64,000 nucleotides of DNA from positions 1,178,001 to 1,242,000 of the forward strand of contig NZ_CP046916.1 in assembly GCF_009789675.1 (NCBI RefSeq), given 5' to 3'. Position numbers and translations under genes: made by a program. Below, piece after piece: positions 1 through 9,280 of the stretch (its first letter is position 1; each line of letters begins with the position of its first letter). The stretch is from Paraburkholderia acidisoli. GTDB lineage: Bacteria; Pseudomonadota; Gammaproteobacteria; Burkholderiales; Burkholderiaceae. The notes beneath the pieces were generated by a model, which saw only the letters and a list, made by a program, of their open reading frames with translations, did no database searches and had not been told where the DNA came from.

Positions 1-1001
1 CGCGCTTGATCCACAATCCAGCGCCGCCGCGCGCCTGATTCCGCCATGACGCGCGCGTCGCCCTCGACGCCTCCCCCGCATGCGGGGTTGGCGTCGCGCC
101 CGTCGCCCGCGCAGGCGTCGAACAACGCCGCCAGCACCTCGGCCTGTATATCGGCCTGTATATCGGCCTGTGACCCGCAGCGTTCGGCTTCGGCAAGCGA
201 TGCGAGCCGGGTTCCCGCGCTGGCCCGGTCGCTCTCGCCGCCGTGCCTGCCTTCGACGTCTTCGCGCGCAACATCGAGTTGTCTCGCGAGCAGCGCGCAT
301 AACCGTTCGATGCGCACCGGGCTCGCGCGCACGATGGGCGCATGGGGCACGCAGGCGTCGAAATCCTTGTGCTCCACGGAAGCCGCATAGTGACGCAGCA
401 CGTCGCCGCGCACGACCACGCCGTAGATCGAAAACTGCGCGGGCGTGAGCAGCTCGAATTCGACGTTGCCGGGCCGCAGCGCGAAGGCATTCGCATCGAC
501 CCACTGCGCGTCGATCCGCATGTCGCCCTGGCCGCGCACGGGGATGCCGAACCAGTACGCGTCGCCGCGTACTTCGCATGCCTGGCGCAACGTATGGCTC
601 GTGGTTTCGCGGAACACCTTCATGGTGTCCAGCGGCATTTCGGTCAGCGTTCCGACGAAGCGCCCCGCCGCCAGTTGGTCATAGGTTTGCCGCCAGCCGA
701 CCAGATTGCGCGCCTGTTCATCGGCGTCATGCGCCACGCTCACGACCGGCCGCCCCGCCAGTACCGCCGCGCCTTGCGCATTGCGCTGCGTGTCTTCAGC
801 GGCGGTGGCTGCGGTGGGGTCTGCCAAGATAACCGCTGAGTTGCCTGCCGTAGTGCGTGCGATAGTGGCCGCAACGGGGGCGCGCATTGCGCCCGCTGTG
901 TTCGCCTGCGCTGCATTCGCCTGCGCGGTGTTCGCGTTCGCGCCAGTCGCACCCGCCGCGGTGTTGGCGGCCACTACCCTGTTTGGCGCCGTGTCATTCA
1001 T
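1..1001 (-). CDS. eutR: EutR-like AraC-family regulator, C-terminus cut by window edge
   Basis: Likely ethanolamine-responsive transcription activator. The frame is open from an ATG at 1001 to base 1, about 333 codons, without a stop. The first ~45 residues are a low-complexity Ala/Asn/Thr-rich stretch. The conserved EutR-type sensor part then starts around DADEQARNLVGW and runs through YDQLAAGRFVGTLTE, the VEFELLTPAQFSIYGVVV segment and a later helical region with the small duplication ADIQADIQAE. The visible protein stops at RRRWIVDQA, just before where the AraC-type double helix-turn-helix should begin, so the DNA-binding domain lies outside the window. Position next to eutC in the same direction supports the assignment. 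Activation by ethanolamine plus cobalamin is known for the enteric homologue; here it is inferred. A GGGG stretch precedes the start. Confidence 0.8.
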   Translation of the reverse strand, partial: MNDTAPNRVVAANTAAGATGANANTAQANAAQANTAGAMRAPVAATIARTTAGNSAVILADPTAATAAEDTQRNAQGAAVLAGRPVVSVAHDADEQARNLVGWRQTYDQLAAGRFVGTLTEMPLDTMKVFRETTSHTLRQACEVRGDAYWFGIPVRGQGDMRIDAQWVDANAFALRPGNVEFELLTPAQFSIYGVVVRGDVLRHYAASVEHKDFDACVPHAPIVRASPVRIERLCALLARQLDVAREDVEGRHGGESDRASAGTRLASLAEAERCGSQADIQADIQAEVLAALFDACAGDGRDANPACGGGVEGDARVMAESGARRRWIVDQA

Positions 1002-1234
1002 CCTTGCCCCCTGCGCGCTCGCATCGAATCGATGGATCGATGATGCAAGAGCCGCGCCAGCGGCGACAGTCGGCCGAACGGCTAACGTAAGCGCGAGAAG
1101 ACGCGATGACGCCTCAAGCGCGTTGCTCCACGATGGCGCAACGCACCGGCACCGGCGTGCTCAATGCCTGCGCACATGGCGCAGCGCACCTTCGCGGTGC
1201 GGTCCGCTGCGGCCCATTCCATACGCACCAACAT

Positions 1235-2029
1235 TTACGGCGGGGCGATCGCCCCCGGCACTTCGCGGTTTGTGCCCGGCAACGCGTCGCTGTCGTCCTT
1301 GAGGCCCACGCCCGTGAGCTTGAGCCGCCGCGCCTGCGTGAGCAGATAGTGAAGCTTGTGCGCGGCTGCCTCGTGTGGCAGCCCTTCGGGCCGCACATTC
1401 GAGATGCAGTTGCGCTGCGCGTCGTGGCAGCCGACCTTCGGCGCCCATGTGAGATAGATACCCAGGCTGTCGGGCGAACTGAGCCCCGGCCGCTCGCCGA
1501 TCAACATGGCCACGAGCGACGCACCCAGCAGTTCGCCGATCTCGTCGCCGAGCGCCACGCGCGCCTGGCGCGCGATGACCACCGGCCCAATACGCCAGCC
1601 GTCTAGCCGCGTGCGCGCCGCCTTGAGCAACGGCACGGCCTGCTTCGCGGCAGCGAAAGCGGACAAGCCGTCGCCGACCACGAACACGACTTCGGGCGCA
1701 GCCTCGGCCGAGGCCGCTGGTTGCGCTGCGAGCACCGCGCGACTCGCCTCCGACAAACAGCGCCCGAGGTCCGGCCTGCGCAAATAATGCTGACGATCGG
1801 GCGCCGCGCTCGCTACTTCGAGCGTTGCGAAACCTTCGGCTTCGAGCGCGCGGCGCAGGGCTTCCGTATCGAGCGGTTGGTGCACGGCGTCACGCGCCTG
1901 CGCGTGCGACAGGTTGAACGCGAGCAACGGCGCCGTGGGCAAAGCATTGCCCGCGCGCCCGAGCGCGATGCGCGCGTTCGTGAACGCCTTGAGTCCGTCC
2001 CACGGATTCTTTTCGACGGCGTCGCTCAT
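1235..2029 (-). CDS. eutC: Ethanolamine ammonia-lyase small subunit EutC
   Basis: Small subunit of the adenosylcobalamin-dependent ethanolamine ammonia-lyase, which converts ethanolamine to acetaldehyde and ammonia. The 264-residue protein (from MSDAVEKNPW) has the expected family length and typical blocks: FTNARIALGRAGNALPT near the N-terminus, the VFVVGDGLSAFA segment, RPGLSSPDSLGIYLTW and the C-terminal TNREVPG. The start chosen is the ATG at 2029, which overlaps the eutB stop as ATGA, a standard sign of translational coupling; the frame continues upstream but that part lies inside eutB. Eat, eutB and eutC form a minus-strand operon. No shell proteins or reactivase EutA are visible in the window. 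Confidence 0.95.
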   Translation of the reverse strand: MSDAVEKNPWDGLKAFTNARIALGRAGNALPTAPLLAFNLSHAQARDAVHQPLDTEALRRALEAEGFATLEVASAAPDRQHYLRRPDLGRCLSEASRAVLAAQPAASAEAAPEVVFVVGDGLSAFAAAKQAVPLLKAARTRLDGWRIGPVVIARQARVALGDEIGELLGASLVAMLIGERPGLSSPDSLGIYLTWAPKVGCHDAQRNCISNVRPEGLPHEAAAHKLHYLLTQARRLKLTGVGLKDDSDALPGTNREVPGAIAPP

Positions 2030-3423
2030 GCGTCGATCCCTATCCACTCGTGCGCGCCCGCAAGCAATGGCACGCGCGGCGAGGCGCGCAGCAACGCGCC
2101 TTTCGAGTCGGCGATTTCCATGGTTTCCAGCCACTCTTCGAACTCGGGCGCGCGCCGCAAACCGAGTAGTTCACGCACATACAGCGCGTCGTGGAACGAC
2201 GTGCTTTGGTAGTTGAGCATCACGTCGTCGGCGCCGGGAATGCCCATGATGAAGTTGATGCCCGCCGTGCCCAGCAACGTGAGCAACGTGTCCATGTCGT
2301 CCTGGTCGGCTTCCGCATGATTCGTGTAGCAGATGTCGCAGCCCATGGGTACGCCGAGCAGCTTGCCGCAGAAGTGATCTTCGAGCCCCGCGCGAATGAT
2401 CTGCTTGCCGTCGTAAAGATATTCGGGGCCGATGAATCCCACCACCGTGTTGACGAGGAAGGGCTCGAACTGGCGCGCCACCGCGTAGGCGCGCACTTCG
2501 CAGGTTTGCTGGTCGACACCGTGATGCGCGTTGGCCGATAGCGCGCTACCCTGCCCCGTTTCGAAATACATGAGGTTGTTGCCGACCGTGCCGCGCTTGA
2601 GCGAGAGCGCCGCCTCGCGCGCTTCCGCGAGCAACGCGAGGGAAATGCCGAAGCTCGCGTTGGCCTTTTCCGTACCCGCAATGGACTGAAACACGAGGTC
2701 CACGGGTGCGCCCTTTTCGATGGCCGCGATCGTGTTGGTCACATGCGTGAGCACGCATGACTGCGTGGGCACGCGGTAACGCTCGCGAAACCCGTCGATC
2801 ATGGCGAGCAGCTTCGTGATGGCAGCGAGGCTATCCGTAGCGGGATTGATGCCGATCATTGCGTCGCCACTGCCGTACATCAGGCCGTCGAGCATGGAAG
2901 CGGCAATGCCCTTCACGTCGTCGGTTGCGTGATTGGGCTGTAGACGCACCGACATATGGCCCGGCAAACCCACGGTGTTGCGAAACCGCGTGACCACAGG
3001 GCGTTTTTTGGCCACCGCGATCAGGTCCTGGTTACGCATGAGCTTGGAAACCGCCGCGACCATTTCCGGCGTCAGGCCGGGCCCGACACACACGAGGGCT
3101 TCGGTATCCGTCGTGCCGGAAAGCAGCCAGTCGCGGAAGTCGCCCACGGTGAGATGCGAAACCGCGGAAAACGCCGCCGCGTCGTGCGTATCGACGATCA
3201 GGCGCGTGACCTCGTCGCACTCGTACGGGACGAGCACCTCGGCAAGAAACGCTTTGAGCGGCACGGCGGCGAGCGCCATTTTCGCCGCCACGCGCTCTTC
3301 TTCGCTGGCCGCCGCCACGCCCGCGAGCTGGTCGCCAGAGCGTGGCGGGCTGGCCTTCGCGAGCAGCGTTTTCAGGTCCGCGAAACGATAACTGCGCGCG
3401 CCGATCGTCTCCGTGTAGTTCAT
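2026..3423 (-). CDS. eutB: Ethanolamine ammonia-lyase large subunit EutB
   Basis: Large catalytic subunit of ethanolamine ammonia-lyase, a TIM-barrel protein that binds ethanolamine and, with EutC, adenosylcobalamin. The 465-residue protein starts MNYTETIGARSYRF and carries family blocks including LPGHMSVRLQPNHATDD, LDGLMYGSGDAMIGINPATD, YFETGQGSALSANAHHG and GCDICYTNHAEADQDDMD. The ATG at 3423 is preferred over a start 30 codons upstream because family members begin here and the upstream part overlaps the permease. It lies 22 bp downstream of eat and overlaps eutC by 4 bp. The absence of microcompartment genes fits the simple eat-eutBC arrangement of many Proteobacteria, where ethanolamine mainly serves as a nitrogen and carbon source. 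Confidence 0.97.
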   Translation of the reverse strand: MNYTETIGARSYRFADLKTLLAKASPPRSGDQLAGVAAASEEERVAAKMALAAVPLKAFLAEVLVPYECDEVTRLIVDTHDAAAFSAVSHLTVGDFRDWLLSGTTDTEALVCVGPGLTPEMVAAVSKLMRNQDLIAVAKKRPVVTRFRNTVGLPGHMSVRLQPNHATDDVKGIAASMLDGLMYGSGDAMIGINPATDSLAAITKLLAMIDGFRERYRVPTQSCVLTHVTNTIAAIEKGAPVDLVFQSIAGTEKANASFGISLALLAEAREAALSLKRGTVGNNLMYFETGQGSALSANAHHGVDQQTCEVRAYAVARQFEPFLVNTVVGFIGPEYLYDGKQIIRAGLEDHFCGKLLGVPMGCDICYTNHAEADQDDMDTLLTLLGTAGINFIMGIPGADDVMLNYQSTSFHDALYVRELLGLRRAPEFEEWLETMEIADSKGALLRASPRVPLLAGAHEWIGIDA

Positions 3424-3445
3424 GCCCGGCACTCCTGCAAAGCCT

Positions 3446-4867
3446 TCACTCTTCGAGCAATCCTTCGGCGCCTCGCACCTCCGGTGCGGCCTCGCGCTGC
3501 GCTCGCGTGGCAAGAAAATAAGCGTAGCCGAGCGCGAGAATCACGACGAACACACCGGCGACCAACGCGTTGAAATACACCATCGTGCCAAGGCACACGA
3601 GCGCAGCGATCAACGCGAAGGCCGGAAAGACCGGGTAAAGCGGCGCGCGGAACGGGCGCTCCATGGCAGGCTGCGCGCGGCGCAGCTTGAAGAGCGCCGC
3701 CATGCTCACAATGTACATCACGATCGCGCCGAACACCGACATGGTGACGATATTGGCCGTGAGCGTCTGGCCGCCGAACTGGATCAGTTCGTCGCTGTAA
3801 ATGGCGGCGATGCCGACCACGCCGCCAGCGAGAATTGCGCGATACGGCGTCTTGAAGCGCGGATGCACCTTGGCGAGCCACGCGGGTAGATAGCCCTCGC
3901 GGGCGAGCGCGAAAATCTGCCGTGAATAGCCGAGGATGATGCCGTGAAACGACGCCACCAGACCGAACAGGCCGAGCCACACGAGCATGTGCATCCAGCC
4001 GCTATGTTCGCCCACGATGTATTTCATGGCTTGCGGCAGCGGGTCGTTGATATTGGAGAGCTGGGTCCAGTCGCCCGCGCCGCCCGCGAATACCATCACG
4101 CCCACGGCCAGCGCCACGAGCGTGAGAATGCCGGCCACGTAGGCGATGGGAATGGAGCGGCGCGGATTCTTCGCTTCTTCCGCGGCCATGGCCACGCCTT
4201 CGATGGCGAGGAAAAACCAGATCGCGAACGGAATGGCCGCGAACATGCCGTGGAACGCCCCCAGCGAGAAGTGATCGTTACCCGACCAGCCGCCCTTGAG
4301 GAAGTGGCTCCATGCGAAACCCGGCGACACCACGCCCATGAACACGAGCAGTTCGAAGATGGCGAGCAGCGTGACGATCAGCTCGAACGTGGCCGCGATC
4401 TGCACGCCCACGATATTGAGCGCCATGAACACCAGGTAAGCGCCCATGGCCGCGTGCTTCGGCTCCAGCCCCGGAAACTGCACGTGCAGATACGCGCCGA
4501 TCGCGAGTGCGATGGCGGGCGGCGCGAACACGAATTCCACGAGCGTGGCCATGCCCGCGAGATAGCCGCCCGCCGGCCCGAACGCGCGCCGCGCGTAGGC
4601 GAACGGGCCGCCCGCGTGCGGAATGGACGTGGTGAGTTCCGTGAAACTGAAGATGAAGGTGGTGTACATCGCCGCGATGAAGAGCGCGGTGACGACAAAA
4701 CCGAGCGTGCCCGCGCTGGCCCAGCCGTAGCTCCAGCCGAAGTATTCGCCCGATATGACGAGCCCGACGGCAATGCCCCACAACTGCCAGGTGCCGAGCG
4801 TTTGCTGGAGCGCGGGCGCCCCGGCTCCGCCGGCGGCGGCGGGACGGGCGTTCGACTCGCTTTGCAT
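3446..4867 (-). CDS. eat: Ethanolamine permease (APC superfamily)
   Basis: Inner-membrane ethanolamine importer of the amino acid-polyamine-organocation superfamily. The protein has 473 residues, a short polar Ala-rich N-terminus and about 12 hydrophobic segments. Family-typical blocks include GTWQLWGIAVGLVISGEYFG, PHAGGPFAYARRAFGP and AIEGVAMAAEEAKNPRRSIP. It is the first gene of the eat-eutB-eutC operon, which gives the substrate assignment more weight than the fold alone would. About 130 bp separates it from the M23 peptidase gene upstream; this short stretch contains an AT-richer part around 4930-4965 that could hold the promoter, but I see no convincing -35/-10 pair, sigma-54 element or cobalamin riboswitch. 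Confidence 0.93.
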   Translation of the reverse strand: MQSESNARPAAAGGAGAPALQQTLGTWQLWGIAVGLVISGEYFGWSYGWASAGTLGFVVTALFIAAMYTTFIFSFTELTTSIPHAGGPFAYARRAFGPAGGYLAGMATLVEFVFAPPAIALAIGAYLHVQFPGLEPKHAAMGAYLVFMALNIVGVQIAATFELIVTLLAIFELLVFMGVVSPGFAWSHFLKGGWSGNDHFSLGAFHGMFAAIPFAIWFFLAIEGVAMAAEEAKNPRRSIPIAYVAGILTLVALAVGVMVFAGGAGDWTQLSNINDPLPQAMKYIVGEHSGWMHMLVWLGLFGLVASFHGIILGYSRQIFALAREGYLPAWLAKVHPRFKTPYRAILAGGVVGIAAIYSDELIQFGGQTLTANIVTMSVFGAIVMYIVSMAALFKLRRAQPAMERPFRAPLYPVFPAFALIAALVCLGTMVYFNALVAGVFVVILALGYAYFLATRAQREAAPEVRGAEGLLEE

Positions 4868-4996
4868 GGTGTTCCCCCTCTGGAAGGCCCGCGCGGCCGC
4901 CGTTGGCCGCGCCGGGTGAGTGGAACCATGCTATTGAGTCATTAATCGGTGCGTTATCGAAAATCGGCAAAACGGCGCAGCCTGCGCACGCCGCGT

Positions 4997-6265
4997 TCAG
5001 AGCAGCGCGTCGAGCCGCTCGACCTGCTGCGCGAAACGCTGTTTGTCCGCGCCCCTCAGCGGATCGCGATGCGGCAGGTCGACGGTCAGCGGGTCCTGCG
5101 CGACCTGATCCACGTGCACTTCGTAATGCAGATGCGGCCCGGTCGCCCAGCCGGTCGCGCCGACGTAGCCGATCACCTGCCCCTGGCGCACGCTGTCGCC
5201 GGCCTTCAGATGCTTCGCGTAGCGCGACAGATGCGCGAAGGTCGTCGAATACGGGCCGAAGTTATCGAGCATCACGACCTTGCCGTAGCCCGTTTTCCAG
5301 CCGACCCACGTGACCGTACCGCGCGCCGTGGCATGCACGGGCGTGCCGACGGGCGCCGCGAGATCGACACCCTCGTGCGGCTGGATGCGATGCGTGACCG
5401 GATCGAGGCGCCGCAGCGCGAAGTGCGACGAGATACGCGTGAACTTCACCGGATAGCGCAGGAACGACGGCGCGGCCGAATGACCGTCGGCGGAATAGTA
5501 GAACGCCTTGCCCGCGAGATTGCGATAAAGAAAGAGGTCGTGCGAGGCCGTGCCCGTTGAGATGCGCACCGCCACCGGCGTGCGGGATGCCGCGCCTGCG
5601 GATGTCGCGGGTTGCGTCGGTGTCGATGTCGATGCGGCGGCCCGCGCGTCGCTCGCCGGGGCATTCGTTTGCGTATCCGCTTGCGGATTCGTTTGCGCAT
5701 TCGTCTGCGGATTCGCGGAACCCGCCGCGTTGCGGAACACGAAGCTCACTTCGCTGCCGCGCTGCAGATCGCGACGAAAATCCACGCGTCCTGCGAAGGC
5801 TTTCGTGAGTTGCGCCGTCGTGGCGGCGTCGAGGCCCAAACGTTGCGCCGCTTCGCTGAAACTATGTTCGACGACGGCCGTTTTAACGCGATACGGCGGC
5901 GGTTCCGCAGCCGCCTTCGCGACCGCGGGCCCGGACGCCGCATCGCTCGCGCTTGCGCCCGCATTCGAACGAACGCCGGCACTCGCGGGCAACGCGGCCG
6001 ACACATTGGCCCCCTCGCCGAGCGCATCGTCGTTCGCGTGCAGCGACGCCCGGTGCAGGTGCCACGCGGCGCTCGTCATACCGATTGCGCACACAATGAA
6101 AAGAGTTCCCGCGAGGCCAGGGGACGCCGCAATTGCACGAAATACCATGAAATGAAATGCCGGATTGTCGGGCGACAGCCCACGCGTGAACGGCGCGGCT
6201 GCGCTGGTGATATCGGTGCAACAGCGAAATATCGCGCGCAGCCACGCGGTCAAATCGCCCTGCAT
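4997..6265 (-). CDS. M23 family metallopeptidase, membrane anchored
   Basis: Predicted zinc endopeptidase acting on peptidoglycan cross-links in the periplasm. The 422-residue frame has one N-terminal hydrophobic segment (about residues 54-74, GLAGTLFIVCAIGM), a low-complexity Ala/Ser/Thr/Gln linker with the near-repeat QTNAQTNPQADTQTNA around residues 185-200, an MepM-like substrate-domain region (EHSFSEAAQRLGLDAATTAQL) and a C-terminal LytM domain. The zinc motifs are intact: H297-x3-D301 in HEGVD and H378-x-H380 in HLHYE, so it should be active rather than an EnvC/NlpD-like degenerate form. The start is uncertain: neither the ATG at 6265 nor one at 6148 (MVFRAIAAS) has a clear ribosome site. 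It is monocistronic and divergent from the ABC operon. Confidence 0.9.
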   Translation of the reverse strand: MQGDLTAWLRAIFRCCTDITSAAAPFTRGLSPDNPAFHFMVFRAIAASPGLAGTLFIVCAIGMTSAAWHLHRASLHANDDALGEGANVSAALPASAGVRSNAGASASDAASGPAVAKAAAEPPPYRVKTAVVEHSFSEAAQRLGLDAATTAQLTKAFAGRVDFRRDLQRGSEVSFVFRNAAGSANPQTNAQTNPQADTQTNAPASDARAAASTSTPTQPATSAGAASRTPVAVRISTGTASHDLFLYRNLAGKAFYYSADGHSAAPSFLRYPVKFTRISSHFALRRLDPVTHRIQPHEGVDLAAPVGTPVHATARGTVTWVGWKTGYGKVVMLDNFGPYSTTFAHLSRYAKHLKAGDSVRQGQVIGYVGATGWATGPHLHYEVHVDQVAQDPLTVDLPHRDPLRGADKQRFAQQVERLDALL

Positions 6266-6986
6266 CGATCAGGAAAATGGACGGAACGACCGAAAATAAA
6301 GACGCTTCCTTAAACGAAACTTAAAGCCCGCGAATCGCACAGCAGAAATTGCCGGAGCGCGGAAGGCCATTGCGGGAACGCCGCTTGCTTTATGCATTGC
6401 ATAGAAAATGAACACCTGTATGGCACTTTTTGTTTGGGGAAATTGCTACCGATAAATATTCATACGGATAACTGATCAATTTCCGGAAATGACCACAAAC
6501 ATGAAAACTCACTGCCCACGCACGCTACACCGATCGGTCCCCATGGTAGACATGCCTAATCGATTGGGTTATGCTCGTCCCGCTTCATTCACAACGAGAT
6601 ACATCTCTTACAACTGCGAATACGCTGCGCACCTTAACAACGCGCCTTAGTGGAGTGATCCGCGTATTCGTCCCTAAGCGGGCTTTCAGCCCCTGCGTAC
6701 CGGCTCAAAGCCATTCGTACGCATCCATGCCGTTATTAATACGGCCCCTGCTCCAGCGCGTAGCGACCTGCTCGTTACCGCCGAGCTGAACACGACACCG
6801 TCACGAACGCGCACGCGTTCTTGCGTCTGCCGCCACGCGTCTTCGTGCGCGAAACGGCGGGGTGTTTTCGTTAGTTCTATCGCGGCCATGCCGGGATGAC
6901 GAACTTGCTTTCGCGGCGCTCCGCTGGTGAGCGTCCCCGCTGCGCGGCCTCGTGCCCGCGGCTTCGAAACAAGGAGGCGTACCTTC
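6266..6986. other. Divergent intergenic region, no gene seen
   Basis: About 720 bp between the M23 peptidase and the osmoprotectant ABC operon. The part from roughly 6300 to 6560 is much richer in A/T than its surroundings and should contain the promoters of both genes. A short GGGCT-ttc-AGCCC stem-loop lies at 6680-6692, without a T run. Short frames here show no codon bias, ribosome site or recognisable product. Confidence 0.5.
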
Positions 6987-7703
6987 ATGACTCGACGCTC
7001 TGCCCTATTCGCGGGCAGCCTCATCGCTCTCGCCGTACTCGCGTGGTTGCTCTCGCGCGCGATCGGCGCCGATACGTGGCGCAGCCACGGTGGCGATCTC
7101 GCGTACTACACCGGCCAGCATCTGCTGCTCGTTGCCTGGTCGATGGTGCTCGCCATCGTCGTGGGCGTGCCCGCGGGCGTGCTGCTCAGCCGGCCGCAGT
7201 TCGCGCGCCAGGCCGAACGCTTCATGCAGATCTTCAACGTGGGCAACACCATTCCGTCGCTTGCCGTGCTCGCCATCGCGCTCGGCATCTTCGGCATTGG
7301 CGACATGCCCGCGATCGTCGCGCTCTTTCTCGCGTCGCTGCTGCCCATCACGCGCAACACCTACGAAGGCGTGAAAAACGTGCCCGGCTCGCTGCGCGAA
7401 GCCGCGCGCGGCATCGGCATGACGAACTGGCAATCGCTCACGCGCGTCGAATTGCCCCATGCGGTGCCCATCATCGTGGGCGGCATTCGCACGGCGCTCG
7501 CGATCAACGTGGGCACCGCGCCGCTCGCTTATCTGATTGGCGCGGACAGCCTCGGCTCGCTGATCTTCCCCGGCATCTATCTGAACGATCAGCCCTTGCT
7601 GCTGCTCGGCGCGGCCTTCACCGCCGCGCTCGCGCTGGTGCTCGACGGCGTGGTCGCGGCAGGCAGCCGTCAATGGCAATCGCGCCACGGAGGGCTCGCA
7701 TGA
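6987..7703 (+). CDS. Osmoprotectant ABC transporter, permease (first of two)
   Basis: Inner-membrane permease of an OpuC/YehZYXW-type importer for quaternary amines such as glycine betaine, choline or carnitine. 238 residues with several hydrophobic helices; the inner-membrane-component signature EAARGIGMTNWQSLTRVELP, which contacts the ATPase, is present, as is NVGTAPLAYLIGADSLGSLI. The ATG at 6987 is chosen because AAGGAGG sits 10 bp upstream. The stop overlaps the ATG of the binding-protein gene (ATGA). The order permease, binding protein, permease, ATPase with tight overlaps makes a single operon. Which amine is carried cannot be told from sequence. Confidence 0.93.
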   Translation: MTRRSALFAGSLIALAVLAWLLSRAIGADTWRSHGGDLAYYTGQHLLLVAWSMVLAIVVGVPAGVLLSRPQFARQAERFMQIFNVGNTIPSLAVLAIALGIFGIGDMPAIVALFLASLLPITRNTYEGVKNVPGSLREAARGIGMTNWQSLTRVELPHAVPIIVGGIRTALAINVGTAPLAYLIGADSLGSLIFPGIYLNDQPLLLLGAAFTAALALVLDGVVAAGSRQWQSRHGGLA

Positions 7704-8617
7704 CGACGCTATTCGCAACCCTCAAACGTCTCGCGCGCACCTGCGTGATCGGCGTCACGCTGATCGCGGCAAGCTCCAGCGCATTCGCGCAGCAAAAGCT
7801 CGTGCTCGGCGCGAAGAACTTCACCGAGCAATACGTGCTCGCCGAAGTCACCGCGCAGTACTTGCGCTCGCTCGGCTACACCGTGGAAGTGCGCTCGGGG
7901 CTCGGCAGCACGCTCATGCGCAGCGCGCTCGAAAACGGCCAGTTCGATCTGGTCTGGGACTACACCGGCACGGCCGCGCTCGTCTACGACAAGATCAACG
8001 ACAAGCTCGATCCGCAAGCCATGTACGAACGCGTGAAGGCGCTCGACGCGCCGCGCGGGCTCGTGTGGCTCAACGCCTCCACGCTCAACGACACCTATGC
8101 ATTAGGATTGCCAAGCAAATTCGCAGAGGAAACCGGCATCAAGACGATCTCGGAACTCGCCGCGAAACTGAAGAGCGATCCCAAGGCGCGCCACTACGTG
8201 TTCGGCATGGACGCGGAATTCGCGAATCGTCCCGACGGCCTGAAGCCGCTGCTCGCGACCTACGGCATCACGCTGCGCCGCTCGCAGATGAAGCAGATGG
8301 ACCCGGGTCTCGTCTACACGGCGCTGCATAACAACCAGCTGACCATCGGTCTCGTGTACACCACGGACGGCCGCGTGAAAGGCTTCGGCATCACGCCGCT
8401 CGAAGACGACAAGCATTTCTTCCCGCCGTACAACGCGGTGCCGGTCGTGCGCAAGTCGGTGCTCGACCACAATCCGAAGCTCGCCGCGCAGCTCAACGCG
8501 CTTTCGGCGGCGCTCAACAACGACGTGATCCAGGACATGAACAAGGCCGTCGACCTGGACGGCACGCCGCCGCAGGACGTGGCGAAGCAGTTCCTGCAAT
8601 CGCATCATCTGGAATAA
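7700..8617 (+). CDS. Osmoprotectant ABC transporter, substrate-binding protein
   Basis: Periplasmic binding protein of the ProX/OpuCC type that delivers quaternary amines to the two permeases. 305 residues with a cleavable signal peptide ending near SSSAFAQ (about residue 30). Family blocks include LVLGAKNFTEQYVLAEV, SGLGSTLMRSALENGQFDLV, WDYTGTAAL and the C-terminal LNALSAALNNDVIQDMN. The ATG at 7700 overlaps the preceding stop by 4 bp, which fixes the start within a longer open frame. The gene ends 9 bp before the second permease, with AAGGAGG in that gap serving the next gene. Confidence 0.94.
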   Translation: MTTLFATLKRLARTCVIGVTLIAASSSAFAQQKLVLGAKNFTEQYVLAEVTAQYLRSLGYTVEVRSGLGSTLMRSALENGQFDLVWDYTGTAALVYDKINDKLDPQAMYERVKALDAPRGLVWLNASTLNDTYALGLPSKFAEETGIKTISELAAKLKSDPKARHYVFGMDAEFANRPDGLKPLLATYGITLRRSQMKQMDPGLVYTALHNNQLTIGLVYTTDGRVKGFGITPLEDDKHFFPPYNAVPVVRKSVLDHNPKLAAQLNALSAALNNDVIQDMNKAVDLDGTPPQDVAKQFLQSHHLE

Positions 8618-8626
8618 GGAGGCGAC

Positions 8627-9280
8627 ATGAGCGTATTCGACTATCTCGCCGCGAGCTGGCCCGAGCTGTTGCAGCTCACCTTGCAGCACATCTATCTCGT
8701 CGGCATTGCGGTGGGTTGCGCGATTGTCGCGGGCGTGCCGCTGGGCGTGCTCATCAACCGGCATCAATGGCTGGCGGGCCCGCTGCTCGGCGTCGCGACC
8801 ATCGTGCTCACGCTGCCGTCCATCGCGCTGTTCGGCCTGATGATTCCGGTGTTCTCGCGCTTCGGCCAGGGCATCGGTCCGGTGCCCGCGATCACGGCTG
8901 TGTTTCTCTACTCGCTCCTGCCGATCATGCGCAACACGTACCTCGCGTTGCACAACGTCGACGCCGGCATCAAGGAAGCCGGCACCGGCATCGGCATGAC
9001 CTCGTGGCAACGTCTGCGTCTCGTGGACCTGCCGCTCGCCGTGCCCGTGATTCTCGCGGGCGTGCGGACCGCCGTCGTGATGAACATCGGCGTGATGACC
9101 ATTGCCGCCGTGATCGGCGCGGGCGGCCTCGGCACGCTGATCGTTCGCGCGATCGGCCAGAGCAGCATGATGAAGCTGCTCGTGGGCGCCGTGCTCGTCA
9201 GCATCGTCGCCATCGTCGCGGACTTGCTGTTGCAGTGGCTGCAACGCGCATTGACACCGAAAGGAGTGCAAAAGACATGA
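8627..9280 (+). CDS. Osmoprotectant ABC transporter, permease (second of two)
   Basis: Second inner-membrane permease of the amine importer, 217 residues, starting MSVFDYLAASWPELLQL. It shares the family layout with the first permease: GTGIGMTSWQRLRLVDLPLA as the ATPase-contact loop and VMNIGVMTIAAVIGAGGLGTL near the end. The ribosome site AAGGAGG is 6-7 bp upstream. The stop overlaps the start of the ATPase gene as ATGA. The two different permeases suggest a heteromeric membrane channel, as in E. coli YehWY. Confidence 0.93.
   Translation: MSVFDYLAASWPELLQLTLQHIYLVGIAVGCAIVAGVPLGVLINRHQWLAGPLLGVATIVLTLPSIALFGLMIPVFSRFGQGIGPVPAITAVFLYSLLPIMRNTYLALHNVDAGIKEAGTGIGMTSWQRLRLVDLPLAVPVILAGVRTAVVMNIGVMTIAAVIGAGGLGTLIVRAIGQSSMMKLLVGAVLVSIVAIVADLLLQWLQRALTPKGVQKT

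Noticed and set aside
4868..4996. Cobalamin riboswitch before the B12-dependent ethanolamine genes
   Set aside because: The gap is only ~130 bp and has no B12-box-like sequence.
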